Shown in pieces: positions 52,743 through 60,465 of a DNA stretch of 64,000 nt. Both the position numbers and the translations under genes were made by a program. The notes beneath the pieces were generated by a model. The model was not told the DNA's origin and made no database searches. It was given only the letters and a program-made list of their open reading frames with translations. Source of the DNA: Burkholderiales bacterium (lineage in GTDB: Bacteria > Pseudomonadota > Gammaproteobacteria > Burkholderiales > Burkholderiaceae_C); contig JAIOOS010000015.1 of assembly GCA_021414305.1 (NCBI GenBank), positions 1 through 64,000 of the forward strand. The letters are read 5' to 3'. Every line of letters starts with the position of its first letter. Position 1 is the first letter of the stretch.

Positions 52743-54389
52743 ATGCCCGCTACAGATCCCTCCCCCTCCGTCGCGCCGCCGGTCCTCGAGGTCCGCGACC
52801 TGCACGTGCGCCTGCCGCGCGGCAGCGACCGGCCGTACGCCGTCGAGGCGGTCGACCTGACGATCGGCCCGCGCGAGACGCTGTGCATCGTCGGCGAGTC
52901 CGGCTCCGGCAAGTCGGTCACCGCCAGCGCGGTGATGGGCCTCCTGCCCAAGGTGCTGGCGCTGGAGCGCGGCCGGATCCTGCTCTCCGGCCGGGACATC
53001 ACCCATGCGCCGCTGCACGAGCTGCGCGACCTGCGCGGCAATCGCATGGCGATGGTCTTCCAGGAGCCGATGACCGCCCTCAATCCGGTGATGCGGGTCG
53101 GCGACCAGATCGCCGAGGCGTTCGAGTTCCACGCCGCGTCGATGGGCCGCCGCGAAGTCGCCGCGCGGGTGCTGGAGCTGCTCGCCGACGTGCATCTGCC
53201 CTCGCCCGCGACCTTGCGCCACTCCTATCCGCACCAGCTCTCGGGCGGCCAGCGGCAGCGGGTGATGATCGCGATGGCGCTGGCGATGGAGCCGCGCCTC
53301 ATCATCGCCGACGAGCCGACCACCGCGCTCGACGTCACCTCACAGGCACAGGTGCTGCGGCTGCTGCACGAGCTGCGCGGCAGGCACTCGGCGAGCGTGC
53401 TCTTCATCACCCACGACTTCGACGTCGTCCGCGAGATCGCCGACCGCGTGGTCGTGATGCAGTCCGGCCGCATCGTCGAGAGCGGCAGCGCCGACGAGGT
53501 GCTGCGCCATCCGAAGCACGACTACACGAAGATGCTGCTGGCCTCGGTGCCGGACGGCTCGTTCGGCGCCGACGCGGCCACCCTGAAGCCGGAGCCGCTG
53601 CTCGTGGTGGAGGACCTGCAGGTTCGCTTCGAAACCGCGGCGATCCTGAAGTCACGCCGACGCGTCGTCCAGGCGGTGGCCGGCGTCTCGCTCGCGCTTG
53701 CCCGCGGCGAGACCCTCGGCGTGGTCGGCGAATCGGGCTCGGGCAAGACGACACTCGGCCGCTGCCTGGCCCGCCTCACTCCGCCGACCTCGGGCCGCAT
53801 CCTGCTCGGCGGGCAGGATCTGGCGCGGATGTCGGCCAGCGAATGGCAGCGCAACTGCAAGAAGGTGCAGATGGTCTTCCAGGACCCGTTCCGCTCCTTC
53901 AATCCGCGCCTCACGGTGCGGCGGGCGCTGTCCGAAGGGCCGGTCAACTTCGGCGAATCCGCCGACGTGGTCGACCGGCGCATGCGCGAGATGCTCGCGC
54001 TGGTGCGGCTCGACGCGAGCGCGATCGACCGCTATCCGCACGAGTTCTCGGGCGGCCAGCGGCAGCGGTTGTCGATCGCACGCGCCCTGATGATGGAGCC
54101 GGAGCTGCTGGTCGCCGACGAGGCGGTGTCGGCGCTCGACGTCTCCGTGCAGACGCAGATCCTGAGCCTGCTGGAGGACATCCGCGACCGGCTCAACCTG
54201 AGCATCGTCTTCATCACCCACGACCTGCGCGTCGCGGCGCGGCTGTGCCACCGGATCCTGGTGATGCAGCGCGGCGTGGTCGTCGAGCAAGGCGACGCGC
54301 CGACGATATTCACCGCTCCGCAACATCCCTACACCCGCGAGCTGCTCGCGGCCATTCCCGGACAGCGGCGCGAGGCAATGCCCGCCTAG
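52743..54389 (+). CDS. Fused double ABC ATPase (DppD-DppF/GsiA-like)
   Basis: 548 aa with two nucleotide-binding domains. The first has Walker A GESGSGKS near residue 53, signature [15 protein letters not shown] and Walker [13 protein letters not shown]. The second has GESGSGKTT near 326, [15 protein letters not shown] and [12 protein letters not shown] (Ala for the usual Pro). It therefore replaces the two separate ATPases of the first importer. Ends in a 4-bp tail-to-tail overlap with the BisC-like gene at 54386. Confidence 0.94.
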   Translation: MPATDPSPSVAPPVLEVRDLHVRLPRGSDRPYAVEAVDLTIGPRETLCIVGESGSGKSVTASAVMGLLPKVLALERGRILLSGRDITHAPLHELRDLRGNRMAMVFQEPMTALNPVMRVGDQIAEAFEFHAASMGRREVAARVLELLADVHLPSPATLRHSYPHQLSGGQRQRVMIAMALAMEPRLIIADEPTTALDVTSQAQVLRLLHELRGRHSASVLFITHDFDVVREIADRVVVMQSGRIVESGSADEVLRHPKHDYTKMLLASVPDGSFGADAATLKPEPLLVVEDLQVRFETAAILKSRRRVVQAVAGVSLALARGETLGVVGESGSGKTTLGRCLARLTPPTSGRILLGGQDLARMSASEWQRNCKKVQMVFQDPFRSFNPRLTVRRALSEGPVNFGESADVVDRRMREMLALVRLDASAIDRYPHEFSGGQRQRLSIARALMMEPELLVADEAVSALDVSVQTQILSLLEDIRDRLNLSIVFITHDLRVAARLCHRILVMQRGVVVEQGDAPTIFTAPQHPYTRELLAAIPGQRREAMPA

Positions 54390-56704
54390 GGCGGCTGGAG
54401 CAATTCCGGCGGGTGGAAGCAGGTGATGGGCGGAAGCGCGCTCTCGAACCGTTCGACCTGCACCAGGCAGGTGTTGGGACTCGGGCCCTGCGCCAGGGAC
54501 GAGGTGCCGATGTCGGGCGTGAGAACGTTCGGGTTGCCGTGCTTGTCGAGGCTGCCGATCACCCCGGGCTCGAGCGGATCGAACCAGGCGCCGGTCGACA
54601 TGAGCACCACGCCTTGCCGGATGCCGGTGTCCACCGCCACGCCGGCGAGGATCGCGCCGCGGTCGTTGAAGACGCGCACCACATCGCCCTCGGCCAGCCC
54701 GCGGCTCGCCGCGTCCTCGGGATGCACGCCGAGGCGCGCGCGACCCTGGATCTTGTTGCTGCGCGAGAGGATGCCGTGGTCCCACTGGCTGTGCAGCTTG
54801 TCGGCCGGCTGGTTGGCGAGGAGGTGCAGGGGATGGCGCGCGGCCTTCGCCGAGCCGAGCCACTCCATCGGTTCGATCCACGCCGGGTGCCCCGGGCAGT
54901 CGGCGTAGCCGAAGCCGGCGATCGTCGACGAGCTCAGCTCGATGCGGCCCGACGGCGTCGACAGCGGATGCAAGACCGGATCCGCGCGGAACGCCTGCAT
55001 GTGCTCCAGGTATTCGGCCTCCTCCGGCACCTCCACCAGCCCCGTGTCCCAGAAGGTGGCGAAGTCGGGAAGGCGGTGACCCTGGCGACCTGCTGTGGTG
55101 ACCGTGCGCTCGTACAGGTGGCGGATCCAGCCGACGGTGTCGCGACCTTCGGTGTAAGCCTGCTCGACCTTCATCAGCGAGGCGAGACGCGAGAAGATGG
55201 CGTAGTCGTCGAGGCAGTCGCCAGGCGGGTCGCTCACCCGCCGCGACGCCACGAGGTGCGGCACCCGGCTCGAGCCGCAGAGGTCGTCGCGTTCGAAGAA
55301 CGTGGTCACCGGCAGCACGATGTCGGCATGGCGCGCGTGGGCGTTCCACCAGGCCTCGTGGACGACGATCGTCTCCGGAACGCGCCAGGCCTGCAGCAGG
55401 CGGTTCGTGTCCTGGTGATGATGGAACGGGTTGCCGCCGGCCCAGTAGACCAGGCGGATTTCGGGGTAGGTGAAGGTCTTGCCGTCGAAGTCGAAGCGTT
55501 CGCCGGGCTTGAGCAGCATGTCGGCGATGCGCGCCACCGGGATCATCGCCTCGACCGGGTTGCCCCCTTGCGGCAATGCCGCCCACTGCACGCTGGGCGG
55601 CGCGAAGCCTACGCCGCCCATCGAGCCGTAGCCGAAGCCGACGCCTCGCCCCGGCAGGCCCACGCCGCCGAGCATGCAGGCCAGCGCGATCGCCATCCAG
55701 TACGGCTGCTCGCCATGATGGGCCCGCTGCAGCGACCAGGTCAGCATGACGAAGGCGTTGCTGCCGGCAAGCTCGCGCGCCAGCTTGCGGATCTCGTCGG
55801 CCGGAACTTCCGTGATACCGGCCGCCCACTCCGGCGTCTTGGCGATGGCATCGCTGCGACCAAGCAGGTAGTCGCGCAGCGCGTCGAAGCCCACGGTATG
55901 GCGGTCGAGAAATGCGGCGTCGCACAGCGATTCGGTGACGAGCACATGGGCCAGGCCGAGCATCAGCGCCACGTCGGTGTTGGGGCGCAGCGGCAACCAG
56001 CGCGCGTCGATGTCGGTCGGCGCGTCGCTGCGCACTGGCGAGACGCAGACGAAGCGGCAGCCGGCCTCCTTGCAGGCCGCAAGCTGCTCGACCAGGCGAT
56101 GGTCGACGATGCCCCCCGAGCCCACTTGTCCGTTCTTCGCCGGCATGCCGCCGAACATCAGCACCAGCGACTTGCCCTGGCGAAGCGACTCCCAGCGCGT
56201 CTGGCCGACCGCCAGCGATCGGGTGTCGCCGATGACGTGCGGCAGCAGGACGTCGGCAGCGCCGTAGCTGTAGTTGCCGACCGACCGGGTATAGCCGCCG
56301 ATGCAGTTGAGGAAGCGGTGAACGTGGCTCTGCGCATGATGGAACCGCCCCGCGCTCGCCCAGCCGCAGGAGCCGCCGAAGATGGCGCTGTTGCCCGACG
56401 ACTCGCGCACCCGCTCCAGCTCCGCGGCAACGAGGTCGAGCGCCGTGTCCCAGGAGACTTCGACGAAGGGCTCGGCGCCGCGTCGGCCGCGGTCGGCCCG
56501 AGGGCCCGAGCGGAGATACGACTCGCGGACGGCAGGCCGCAGGATGCGCGCCGGAGCGAGGCGCGACGCGGGAAGATCGATGCCGATCGATGAGGGCCGG
56601 GAGTCCTCCGGCAAGGGTCGGAGTGCCTCGCCTCCGGCCGTGCCGGCGGAGGCCAGGTAGGTGCCCCAGTGCGTAGCGACGAGGTGTCTGGCGGGCAGGC
56701 TCAT
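54386..56704 (-). CDS. BisC/TorZ-like molybdopterin S- or N-oxide reductase, second copy
   Basis: 772 aa from the ATG at 56704; an upstream in-frame ATG at 56746 lies inside the operator and is rejected. Mo-ligand Ser117 in GGSCGWASAGRFHHAQ; no Fe-S Cys motif and no Tat signal, so a cytoplasmic BisC-type enzyme. Later blocks are GGMPAKNGQVGSGG, YWAGGNPFHHHQDTNRL, HADIVLPVTTFFERDD and LDKHGNPNVLTPD. Clearly related to the enzyme at 40077-42413 but divergent enough to suppose a different substrate. It carries its own copy of the shared operator, unlike the first, which is inside an operon. Confidence 0.92.
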   Translation of the reverse strand: MSLPARHLVATHWGTYLASAGTAGGEALRPLPEDSRPSSIGIDLPASRLAPARILRPAVRESYLRSGPRADRGRRGAEPFVEVSWDTALDLVAAELERVRESSGNSAIFGGSCGWASAGRFHHAQSHVHRFLNCIGGYTRSVGNYSYGAADVLLPHVIGDTRSLAVGQTRWESLRQGKSLVLMFGGMPAKNGQVGSGGIVDHRLVEQLAACKEAGCRFVCVSPVRSDAPTDIDARWLPLRPNTDVALMLGLAHVLVTESLCDAAFLDRHTVGFDALRDYLLGRSDAIAKTPEWAAGITEVPADEIRKLARELAGSNAFVMLTWSLQRAHHGEQPYWMAIALACMLGGVGLPGRGVGFGYGSMGGVGFAPPSVQWAALPQGGNPVEAMIPVARIADMLLKPGERFDFDGKTFTYPEIRLVYWAGGNPFHHHQDTNRLLQAWRVPETIVVHEAWWNAHARHADIVLPVTTFFERDDLCGSSRVPHLVASRRVSDPPGDCLDDYAIFSRLASLMKVEQAYTEGRDTVGWIRHLYERTVTTAGRQGHRLPDFATFWDTGLVEVPEEAEYLEHMQAFRADPVLHPLSTPSGRIELSSSTIAGFGYADCPGHPAWIEPMEWLGSAKAARHPLHLLANQPADKLHSQWDHGILSRSNKIQGRARLGVHPEDAASRGLAEGDVVRVFNDRGAILAGVAVDTGIRQGVVLMSTGAWFDPLEPGVIGSLDKHGNPNVLTPDIGTSSLAQGPSPNTCLVQVERFESALPPITCFHPPELLQPP

Positions 56705-56740
56705 GTCAGGCGCTGTGCCGGACTCAGAAGCACGGCAGTT

Positions 56741-56766
56741 TTCCATATTGTGGAATTACTGATCCA
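56741..56766 (-). promoter_or_regulatory. Three-half-site operator upstream of second BisC-like gene
   Basis: In gene direction TGGA (56766-56763), N7, TTCC (56755-56752), N7, GGAA (56744-56741). The inner part TTCCATATTGTGGAA (56741-56755) is a perfect 15-bp palindrome. It ends 36 bp before the ATG at 56704. Confidence 0.65.
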
Positions 56767-56891
56767 CATGACGATTCTACGTTCCCCCGTCGGCTCTGTC
56801 TGGCCGCGCATCGCGCGGCGACCGGCAAAGACACTCCTCCTCTCGTTTGCTGGAGCGACCTGCGATCACCTTGCGCGCAGTGCCGACATCG

Positions 56892-56920
56892 TTGCCGCGC
56901 CAAGGGTGCTGAACTAAAAT
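56892..56920 (+). promoter_or_regulatory. Candidate sigma-70 promoter of rnk
   Basis: TTGCCG (56892-56897), 17-bp spacer, TAAAAT (56915-56920). Start of transcription would be near 56927, giving a leader of about 245 nt before the rnk ATG. Confidence 0.5.
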
Positions 56921-56959
56921 CGACCCATGCTCCTGCTCGTTCCAACCCCGGATTCACAG

Positions 56960-57119
56960 CATCGACCGGCGCTCCGCGCCGATGTCGATGGCTGCTGCCG
57001 CCCGTGGCTGTGGGAACTGCCCTCCCCTCCAGGACTGCCCTGTCCTGCGCTCGCCGCACATACCTGAGCCCGACGACCCCCTCCCTTCCAGCGCATTGAG
57101 GTCGTCGGGCACCAGCCCG
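56960..57119 (+). ncRNA. Structured 5' leader upstream of rnk (possible RNA switch)
   Basis: Hairpin 1: CATCGAC (56960-56966) with GTCGATG (56984-56990), continued after a 2-nt bulge by CGGCGC/GCGCCG around a TCC loop. Hairpin 2: AGGAC (57031-57035) with GTCCT (57042-57046). Hairpin 3: 11 perfect pairs, GCCCGACGACC (57068-57078) with GGTCGTCGGGC (57100-57110). Alternative hairpin 4: CGGGC (57106-57110) with GCCCG (57115-57119), which excludes hairpin 3. No U-run follows, so not a classical terminator. Not matched to a known riboswitch by eye. Confidence 0.35.
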
Positions 57120-57171
57120 CGCGACTTGCGACGCCCGCCAATCGGGTTCTCGCACCATGCAAGGATTGAAA

Positions 57172-57588
57172 ATGAACGTTCAGGCACGTGAGCGCGTTCT
57201 CACGGAATTGGATCATGTGCGACTGGCGGCGCTCTCCAGTCGGCGCTCGAAGGATCGCTCGCCCCGCCCGATGGGCATCGATGCAGTACTCGACGACGCT
57301 CGAGTCGTGCCATCTCGAAGGATTGCTCCGGACATCGTGACGATGTACTCGCAGGTGGTGCTGCGCTTCACTGACGAGGGGCCGACGCGCAAGCTGACCT
57401 TGTGCTACCCCGAGGACGCCGAGCCCGAGCTCGGCTTCGTGTCGATCCTGTCGCCGATCGGTCTGAGTCTGCTGGGCCAGCAGGTCGGCGCGATCGTGCG
57501 TTGGAAGTCTCCGGACGGCAGCGAGCGCATGGCGGAAGTGAACGCGATCCTCTTCCAGCCCGAGGCCAGCGGCGACTACACGACGTAG
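57172..57588 (+). CDS. rnk: Rnk-like regulator of nucleoside diphosphate kinase (GreA/GreB C-terminal domain)
   Basis: 138 aa. The C-terminal two thirds are the GreA/GreB-like domain, with the typical run TLCYPEDAEPELGFVSILSPIGLSLLGQQVGAIVRW. The N-terminal part is a short helical segment without the long GreA coiled coil. Rnk binds RNA polymerase near the secondary channel. ATG 57172 is preferred over 57157 because AAGGA lies 6 nt upstream. It stands alone between the catabolic island and the sdh genes, behind a long structured leader. Confidence 0.85.
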   Translation: MNVQARERVLTELDHVRLAALSSRRSKDRSPRPMGIDAVLDDARVVPSRRIAPDIVTMYSQVVLRFTDEGPTRKLTLCYPEDAEPELGFVSILSPIGLSLLGQQVGAIVRWKSPDGSERMAEVNAILFQPEASGDYTT

Positions 57589-57781
57589 CCGACCGTCGAT
57601 CCCCGTCGGCGCCATACGCCGCCCATCAGGTACGGCGGTCGCAGTACGGAAGTTCGGCCCCTAGCTGCGTCAGTGCGAGGACCTCAACCCGGGTTGGGTA
57701 TGGCGGGCGAGCCTACTCTCGCAAGGGTGACGACATCCCCCACTACGATAGGGCCGAATCCCACACGCTGCCCAGCACTTC
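57589..57781 (+). promoter_or_regulatory. Gap between rnk and sdhC
   Basis: 193 bp that should carry the sdh promoter. A TACGAT at 57744-57749 is a possible -10, but no -35 is found at 16-18 bp. No terminator hairpin with a T-run is seen after rnk. Confidence 0.35.
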
Positions 57782-58159
57782 ATGACTTCCAGGGCTCGTC
57801 CCGTATTTCTGAACCCGCTTGGCATCAGCTTGCCTGTAGGCGCGTTGACATCGATCGGGCATCGGGTTTCAGGTGTGGTCCTCTCCGTGAGCATCCCGTT
57901 CTGGGTCTACGTCTGGAGTCTCTCGGTGCGCGATGAGCAGGGCTTCCGGAGAGCCCATGAGCTGATGGCCTTCGCCGCCCTGAGGGTCGCGCTCGTGTTC
58001 TTCATCTGGGCGCTCGCGCATCACGTCCTGGCCGGCATCCGACACTTGCTTTCTGACGTGAATGTCGGTTCCACACTTCGCTCGGCGCGCAAGAGCGCCT
58101 ATGCCGCCAACCTCGCCGGCGTCGCCATCGCCTTGTGGGCTGCCTGGCTTCTATGGTGA
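57782..58159 (+). CDS. sdhC: Succinate dehydrogenase cytochrome b556 subunit SdhC
   Basis: 125 aa, three membrane helices. N-terminal RPVFLNPLGISLPVGALTSIGHRVSGV is the SdhC signature with the quinone-site Ser/Arg. The heme His lies in ALAHHVLAGIRHLLSD. Anchors complex II in the membrane and reduces quinone. The stop overlaps the sdhD start region by a few bases (ATG 58153). Base composition is lower in G+C than the catabolic island to the left. Confidence 0.93.
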   Translation: MTSRARPVFLNPLGISLPVGALTSIGHRVSGVVLSVSIPFWVYVWSLSVRDEQGFRRAHELMAFAALRVALVFFIWALAHHVLAGIRHLLSDVNVGSTLRSARKSAYAANLAGVAIALWAAWLLW

Positions 58160-58494
58160 AGCGTGGACTGACCGGTCTCGCCGCGTGGGTCGTACAGCGG
58201 GCAGGCGCCATTTACATGCTCTGCTTCGCCATCTTTGCGGTTGCTGCTGTCACGGTGCATCCGAGACACTCCTACGCGGAGTGGAAGGCATGGGTGAGCT
58301 CGGATGCAATGAGCGCAGGTATCGGTCTGTTTCTTCTCGCCTTGCTGACTCACATGTGGGTTGGCCTTCGCGATGTGTTGCTTGACTACGTGAAGCCCGA
58401 GGGCGTGAGACGTGTGTCGCTTCTGCTGCTTGGCATGGCTCTCTTGAGCGTTGGGATGTGGGCGCTGCAGATCCTCGTGCACGCGCACACTTGA
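58153..58494 (+). CDS. sdhD: Succinate dehydrogenase membrane anchor subunit SdhD
   Basis: About 113 aa, three membrane helices. Starts VKRGLTGLAAWVVQRAGAIYML and contains the conserved LLTHMWVGLRDVLLDYVKPEGVR, with the heme/quinone His and Asp-Tyr. ATG 58153 overlaps the sdhC end by 7 bp. In normal sdhCDAB operons sdhA comes next; here the next gene, 29 bp on, is sdhB. Confidence 0.9.
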   Translation: MVKRGLTGLAAWVVQRAGAIYMLCFAIFAVAAVTVHPRHSYAEWKAWVSSDAMSAGIGLFLLALLTHMWVGLRDVLLDYVKPEGVRRVSLLLLGMALLSVGMWALQILVHAHT

Positions 58495-58523
58495 ATGAGC
58501 ATCGACCACTCCCCAATCGAACC

Positions 58524-59273
58524 ATGAAGCTCAGCATTTCCCGCTACAACCCCGAGCTCGACTCCAGGCCGTACATGCAGGACTACGAGATTGCGCTCGT
58601 TCCTGGCGACCATATGCTGCTGGACGTCATGCTGCGACTCAAGCAGCAGGACAGCACACTGAGCTTTCGGAAGTCTTGCCGCGAGGGCGTCTGCGGCTCC
58701 GACGCCATGAGCATCAATGGCCGAAACGGACTGGCCTGCATCACGCCGGTGAGGACCCTGCATGGAACGGTGGTGCTCCGCCCGCTGCCGAGCTTCCCCA
58801 TCATTCGCGACCTGGTCGTGGACATGACCAACTTCTTCCAGCAGTACCACTCCATCAAGCCGTGGCTTGAAAACCCGGAGCCGCCGCCTGAGAAGGAACG
58901 CCTCCAGTCTCCTGCCGAGAGGGAAAGGCTGAACGGCGCCTACGAGTGCATCCTGTGCGGTTGCTGCAGCAGTCAATGCCCGTCGTACTGGTGGAACCCC
59001 GACAAGTTCGTTGGGCCGGCTGGACTGCTGCAAGCGTACCGCTTCATCGTCGACAGCAGAGACAAGGCCACGGATGAAAGGCTGGAGAACCTGCGTGGGC
59101 CTTACCGTCTCTTTCGCTGTCGGACCATCATGAATTGCGCCGAAGTCTGTCCGAAAGGACTGGAGCCTTCGCATGCCATCGAAAAGACTCGAATGCGGAT
59201 GCTGCATGTCGAAGCGAGCGGCGAACTGGACACCCACACGCCGCCCGCCGGCCGGCCCTCGATCACCAATTGA
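58524..59273 (+). CDS. sdhB: Succinate dehydrogenase iron-sulfur subunit SdhB
   Basis: 249 aa. [2Fe-2S] ligands C52, C57, D60 and C72 in CREGVCGSDAMSINGRNGLAC (the Asp ligand is normal, as in E. coli). The [4Fe-4S] and [3Fe-4S] clusters are bound by CILCGCCSSQCPSYW and CRTIMNCAEVCPKGL. Full length. Passes electrons from the flavoprotein to the SdhCD quinone site. The flavoprotein gene sdhA, expected between sdhD and sdhB, is absent; nothing in the 29-bp gap or the following 180 bp resembles a remnant. Confidence 0.94.
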   Translation: MKLSISRYNPELDSRPYMQDYEIALVPGDHMLLDVMLRLKQQDSTLSFRKSCREGVCGSDAMSINGRNGLACITPVRTLHGTVVLRPLPSFPIIRDLVVDMTNFFQQYHSIKPWLENPEPPPEKERLQSPAERERLNGAYECILCGCCSSQCPSYWWNPDKFVGPAGLLQAYRFIVDSRDKATDERLENLRGPYRLFRCRTIMNCAEVCPKGLEPSHAIEKTRMRMLHVEASGELDTHTPPAGRPSITN

Positions 59274-59452
59274 AATCCCATGCCAACAGAGACAGACCCG
59301 GAGCGGCGGAAGCTTCGCAACAGGCCCTGGCGCGTTGGGTCGACAAGCGCTCCCGGAACTGTTGCCTTTTCGCTCGTAAGTGCGTTAGCGCACCGACAAC
59401 CGTCATCGTTGCGCGCAGCCTGAGGAGTTACCCGCCACAAAACTAGGTGCCC
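59274..59452 (+). promoter_or_regulatory. Gap between sdhB and the nor cluster
   Basis: 179 bp that should hold the nor promoter. No FNR/DNR-type TTGAT-N4-ATCAA box is seen. A small hairpin GTGCG-TTAG-CGCAC lies at 59380-59393. GAGGAG-type sequence (TGAGGAGTTA at 59421-59430) is too far from the next ATG to be its ribosome site. Confidence 0.35.
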
Positions 59453-59563
59453 ATGCACGGACCGTTGAGGCTAGTGAGCTACGTCATCGTGGCGTCAATG
59501 GCCGGCGCTGTGTTGTACGCGTTCTATATCTCCGTGACCTACTGGACCGGAATCAGTGTCTGA
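59453..59563 (+). CDS. Small single-span membrane protein before norC
   Basis: 36 aa, MHGPLRLVSYVIVASMAG then AVLYAFYISVTYWTGISV: one hydrophobic helix with aromatic ends. It ends 18 bp before norC, in the same direction. No strong ribosome site is seen. Short membrane proteins of this sort accompany respiratory oxidases (CcoQ, CydX and similar), so an assembly or stability role for NorCB is reasonable but unproven. Not recognised as a named family. Confidence 0.5.
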   Translation: MHGPLRLVSYVIVASMAGAVLYAFYISVTYWTGISV

Positions 59564-59581
59564 GCCCCGGAGGTTGACGGC

Positions 59582-60454
59582 ATGAACAAGAGACAGACCC
59601 GCTTGTTCGCAATCGGCTGCACAGGAGTGGCGGCTCTCGTGTTTCTCGGGATGACGATAGACACCCATCGGCAATTCCCGAAACTGACGAATGAAGACAA
59701 GCTCACGCCGCAGGTAGTCGCCGGCAAGGACGTCTGGCACAAGAACAACTGCATCAACTGCCACACTCTGTTTGGCGAAGGTGCTTACTACGCCCCGGAC
59801 CTCACGAAAATCACCAAGCTGCGCGGCGAGCAGTACCTTCAGGCCTACCTTCGCGACCCGTCCAAGTTCTACGACGAGCAGCGTCACCGTCGCTTGATGC
59901 CCAAGCAGGACTTGAGCGATGCTGACATCACGAATCTCATCTCGTTCCTCGACTGGGTGAGCAATGTAGACAACCAGGGTTGGCCGCCGCGGCCGTTGCT
60001 GGTCACTGGCGCGTCCCTCCCGGGCACCGACCTGGCGTCGCCCCAGCAGGCTGCATCGTCCAATCCTGCGGCAACCACGACCCCAGCGCCGCCAGGAGCG
60101 CGCCCCATGGCGGGTGATGAGAACCCGATGGCCCTGGGCGAGCGCTTGTTCCGGACGGTCGCTCCTGCCTGCAACGCCTGCCACTCGGTGGCTCCGGGCG
60201 TCAACATGGCCGGACCGTCGCTGGCTGGCGTCAGCGCAAGAGCGGCGCAGGCCATTGCCTCACCTGACTACAAGGGGAAAGCGAAGGACGCGCAGACCTA
60301 CATTCGAGAATCGATTGAAGTGCCGAGTGCCTACGTTGTTCCGGGACCGATGTACTCCGCCAACGGCGTCTCTTTCATGCCGAACACCTACGCCAAGGCC
60401 TTGACGCCGGAGCAGCTCGACCAGCTCACGGCCTACCTGTCGTCGCTCAAGTAA
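59582..60454 (+). CDS. norC: Nitric oxide reductase cytochrome c subunit NorC, with an extra cytochrome c domain
   Basis: 290 aa, about twice the usual 150 aa. Residues 8-25 form the membrane anchor. The first heme site CINCH (57-61) with GEGAYYAPDLTK and Met ligand near 106 (RLMPKQ) is standard NorC. After a Pro/Ala/Thr linker (about 145-175) a second monoheme domain follows, with CNACH at 197-201 and a candidate Met ligand in VSFMPNTYA. NorC feeds electrons to the NorB active site; the extra heme may let it take electrons directly from another periplasmic donor. First main gene of norCBQD. Confidence 0.93.
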   Translation: MNKRQTRLFAIGCTGVAALVFLGMTIDTHRQFPKLTNEDKLTPQVVAGKDVWHKNNCINCHTLFGEGAYYAPDLTKITKLRGEQYLQAYLRDPSKFYDEQRHRRLMPKQDLSDADITNLISFLDWVSNVDNQGWPPRPLLVTGASLPGTDLASPQQAASSNPAATTTPAPPGARPMAGDENPMALGERLFRTVAPACNACHSVAPGVNMAGPSLAGVSARAAQAIASPDYKGKAKDAQTYIRESIEVPSAYVVPGPMYSANGVSFMPNTYAKALTPEQLDQLTAYLSSLK

Positions 60455-60465
60455 GGCAGGACGCC

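Larger units (their letters stand above)
56705..57171. other. 467-bp gap without a confident gene: operator, promoter and structured leader
   Basis: From left to right it holds the operator at 56741-56766, about 120 bp with nothing recognisable, a candidate plus-strand promoter at 56892-56920, and a leader of about 245 nt with several strong hairpins up to rnk. Short open frames on both strands (for example plus-strand 56982-57191 with a C-x2-C-x5-C) have no ribosome site and an Arg/Pro/Ser-rich composition typical of non-coding G+C-rich DNA. Confidence 0.6.

Noticed and set aside
54386..54389. Frameshift or broken gene at the junction of the fused ATPase and the BisC-like gene
   Set aside because: Both genes end at normal family lengths; the 4-bp tail-to-tail overlap is simple packing.
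56954..57187. 77-aa minus-strand frame in the same gap
   Set aside because: Arg/Gly-rich, no family resemblance, no ribosome site.
56982..57191. Short plus-strand frame with a C-x2-C-x5-C motif upstream of rnk, resembling the start of an FNR-type regulator
   Set aside because: No ribosome site, no continuation into a cNMP or HTH domain, Pro/Arg/Ser-rich, and it overlaps the hairpins and the rnk start.
59274..59452. Search for an FNR/DNR box in front of the nor cluster
   Set aside because: No TTGAT-N4-ATCAA or close variant found; control may be by NorR/NsrR or lie further upstream.
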